DNA from: Streptomyces sp. NBC_01341
GTDB taxonomy: Bacteria > Actinomycetota > Actinomycetes > Streptomycetales > Streptomycetaceae
Length of the DNA stretch: 64,000 nt
Direction of reading: 5' to 3'
Assembly: GCF_035946055.1 (NCBI RefSeq)
Contig: NZ_CP108364.1
Location: 1-64,000, forward strand
The notes below the pieces were generated by a model. The model was not told where the DNA came from. It did not search any database and worked only from the letters and a program-made list of their open reading frames with translations. The position numbers and the translations under genes were made by a program. Shown here one piece after another: positions 62,419 to 64,000 of this stretch; within the stretch, counting starts at the first letter, position 1, and every line of letters starts with the position of its first letter.

Positions 62419-63456
62419 ACGAGCTGGTGCGTGATTGCGTTTGAGACGTGGATGCCTGACCGGGGGGTTTTTGTCAGTCGGTGGTGTTGCGGTCGGAGAC
62501 GAGGCCGGCGATGGCCCGGTAGGTGGCGGGCAGGTTCTCCCGGCGGTGGGTCCAGCGGACCAATTGCTTCCAGCGTTTGTGATCGGCGAGGGCGTGTTCG
62601 ACGGTGATGCGCTTCGAGGAGTGCCGGTGCCGGGCTCGTAGGCGGGCTTCGAGGACCTCGGGAGGGCTGATCTTGTTTCCCTTCCTCGGCGGCGTCACCG
62701 CTTGGCCGGGATGGTCGCGGCGGAGTCCGAGGTAGCCGTCGTCCAGGAGGACTTCCACGTCGGAGAAGTGCTGGAAACAGGTACCGATGCCCTCGTTGCG
62801 TGCAGCGGTCGCGTCATGCATCCGCCCTGGTCGCAGGGCGTCGGTCCAGAGCGTGCGGCCCTCATGGTCGGCAACGACGGTGGCCTTCATCGTGTTCTGC
62901 TTCTTCTTCCCCGAGACGAAGACACGGCGTCCGCCGCGGCCGGCCGGGGGCCGGCGGACCTGGACTTCGGTGGCGTCCAGCCGCAGCTCGATGTCTTCGG
63001 CCTGGGCGTATGCGAACACATCCGCCAAGGTCCGCAGCCGCAGGCCGGGCCGGTCCGGGACCGCACATCCCCGCTCGGCCAGCAGCCCTCGCATCTCGCC
63101 GATCGCACGGGTGATGGTAGAGCGGTCGACGTCGAACAGCAGCCCCAACGCTGCATGCGGCAAATCGTGCCGCAGATGAATCAGCGTGGCCACGAGCCGG
63201 TCGACGAACACCAGCCGATGCCGGACACCGGCTCCTGCCTCACGCTGCCTGGCCCCGCCGCGGGCTTTGTGACGACGCCCCTCGACCACCGCCTGCCAAG
63301 GGTCGGCCAACTCCTCAACCAGGTACGCGAGATGCCCCCGAGAAACCCCTGTGAACACCTGATGCGCGAGAACCGTCCGACTGACCATGATCGCCACATC
63401 CGGATCATGCCACCCACCAGCAAGAACACCTCACGCGCAATCACGCACCAGCTCGT
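62419..63456. mobile_element. IS5-family insertion sequence (1038 bp)
   Basis: Inverted repeats ACGAGCTGGTGCGTGATTGC at the left and identical on the minus strand at the right, flanked by TA on both sides (62417-62418 and 63457-63458). One complete transposase inside. Confidence 0.88.
62474..63397 (-). CDS. IS5-family transposase
   Basis: 307 aa: a helix-turn-helix region (LIHLRHDLPHAALGLLFDVD-RSTITRAIGEM), then IELRLDATEVQVRRP (first D), KATVVADHEGRTLWTDALRP and LLDDGYLGLRRDH (second D), and KRITVEHALADHKRWKQL (E). The VFVSGKKKQNTMK block is typical of this IS5 subgroup. Intact. Confidence 0.9.
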   Translation of the reverse strand: MAIMVSRTVLAHQVFTGVSRGHLAYLVEELADPWQAVVEGRRHKARGGARQREAGAGVRHRLVFVDRLVATLIHLRHDLPHAALGLLFDVDRSTITRAIGEMRGLLAERGCAVPDRPGLRLRTLADVFAYAQAEDIELRLDATEVQVRRPPAGRGGRRVFVSGKKKQNTMKATVVADHEGRTLWTDALRPGRMHDATAARNEGIGTCFQHFSDVEVLLDDGYLGLRRDHPGQAVTPPRKGNKISPPEVLEARLRARHRHSSKRITVEHALADHKRWKQLVRWTHRRENLPATYRAIAGLVSDRNTTD

Positions 63457-63530
63457 TAGTCTCCTTGGGCTGCAGCCTCATCTGCTGGAGACGCCTGAAG
63501 AAGTTCGGATCATGAATCTGCACTGCAGTT

Positions 63531-63977
63531 CTAGGAGTTACGGCTCACGATCGAGTTGGCGTATGACGCGAGATCCTGGACCCAAACCTGCAGACGCCGT
63601 CTCCTGAGCATGTCCAGGAGAGGGAGGGTGTGTCGGTAGGTCGCTGACCAGGTGATGTCGGTGCCGCCATGGGAGGCTCGGGCCAGGTCCACAGACCCTC
63701 GATGAGAGGTGAACAGACCTGCGGTCTGTTCGTAGCTGAACCGCTGGTCGGGAATCATCTCGACGACGCGCTCGCGGCAGCACACACGCCCAGTATGGGA
63801 ACGGATGGTGCGCAGGTCATCCACGCGTGCCGGCCGGTCGACTCCCGCAGGCACATCCCACTCGATGTCGGCGTGGGCGGACCACAACGGCCAGGATTCT
63901 GCATCCAGGAGCGCCGCGTAGACGATGGCGGCAGACGCCGATGAGTGCGAAGAAGCAGTAACAGCGAGGGACGACAC
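63531..63977 (-). CDS. SRPBCC-family protein
   Basis: 148 aa, GTG 63977. ASAAIVYAALLDAESWPLWS, RVDDLRTIRSHTGRVCCRER-VVEMIPDQRFSYEQ, DITWSATYRHTLPLLDMLRR and a C-terminal helix match the START-like polyketide-cyclase/SRPBCC fold, which binds small hydrophobic ligands. Ligand and role unknown. It runs to near the right edge; upstream neighbours are outside the window. Confidence 0.75.
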   Translation of the reverse strand: MSSLAVTASSHSSASAAIVYAALLDAESWPLWSAHADIEWDVPAGVDRPARVDDLRTIRSHTGRVCCRERVVEMIPDQRFSYEQTAGLFTSHRGSVDLARASHGGTDITWSATYRHTLPLLDMLRRRRLQVWVQDLASYANSIVSRNS

Positions 63978-64000
63978 CCCAACAAGGGTAGACCGCGTCT

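Noticed and set aside
1..64000. Long open frames antisense to or overlapping most genes
   Set aside because: High GC makes third-position GC bias create long spurious frames; their products are Arg/Pro/Ala-rich with no motifs, so they were left out.
1..64000. CRISPR arrays, tRNA, rRNA and riboswitches
   Set aside because: No regularly spaced repeats, cloverleaf-like sequences or rRNA segments were recognised on reading; a covariance-model scan would be decisive.

Overview
The window looks like accessory DNA from a Streptomyces (or close relative) linear replicon, either near a chromosome arm end or on a large linear plasmid. The support is the very high GC with actinobacterial codon use, a recognisable telomere terminal-protein gene (tpg, 9431-9988), helicase-associated-domain helicases and their fragments, and a dense patchwork of insertion sequences. 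No rRNA, tRNA or CRISPR array was seen.

Layout. 1-7 kb: the 3' part of a DEAH helicase, a YaaC-like gene, and a complete three-gene ABC three-component (ABC-3C) operon closed by a perfect 48-bp palindrome. 7-10 kb: a toxin-antitoxin pair, a two-winged-helix protein and tpg. 10-15 kb: a tightly overlapping four-gene transposition operon (Mu/TnsB-type DDE transposase, TniB-type AAA+ ATPase, a second AAA+ ATPase carrying the transposase's own N-terminal DNA-binding module, and a degenerate AAA+-like protein). 15-31 kb: a 5'-truncated helicase, a DUF3800 protein, a gene split by a 3-kb IS5-like element that itself contains a small cargo transposon, a carboxylesterase, a second small cargo transposon, a HEPN-like protein, an MFS transporter and a NUDIX hydrolase. 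31-40 kb: insertion sequences stacked on one TA target, with trapped passenger genes (membrane protein, ankyrin protein, secreted toxin-like protein). 40-50 kb: two STAND NTPases (a 1260-aa NACHT protein and an NB-ARC/TPR protein). 51-64 kb: hypothetical genes, a decayed Tn7-like tnsA-tnsB-tniQ module, a SUKH protein, an OLD-family ATPase/nuclease, a second toxin-antitoxin pair, more insertion sequences and an SRPBCC protein.

Three themes stand out. First, anti-phage or conflict genes: ABC-3C, NACHT, NB-ARC/TPR, OLD, HEPN-like, the TA pairs and a secreted RNase-like effector. Second, Mu/Tn7-type transposition machinery in one apparently intact and one decayed form. Third, elements that lack a working transposase or have extended ends and carry single passenger genes. 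Several of these have inverted repeats and target duplications that can be read directly, and one disrupted gene can be rebuilt exactly by removing the insertion.
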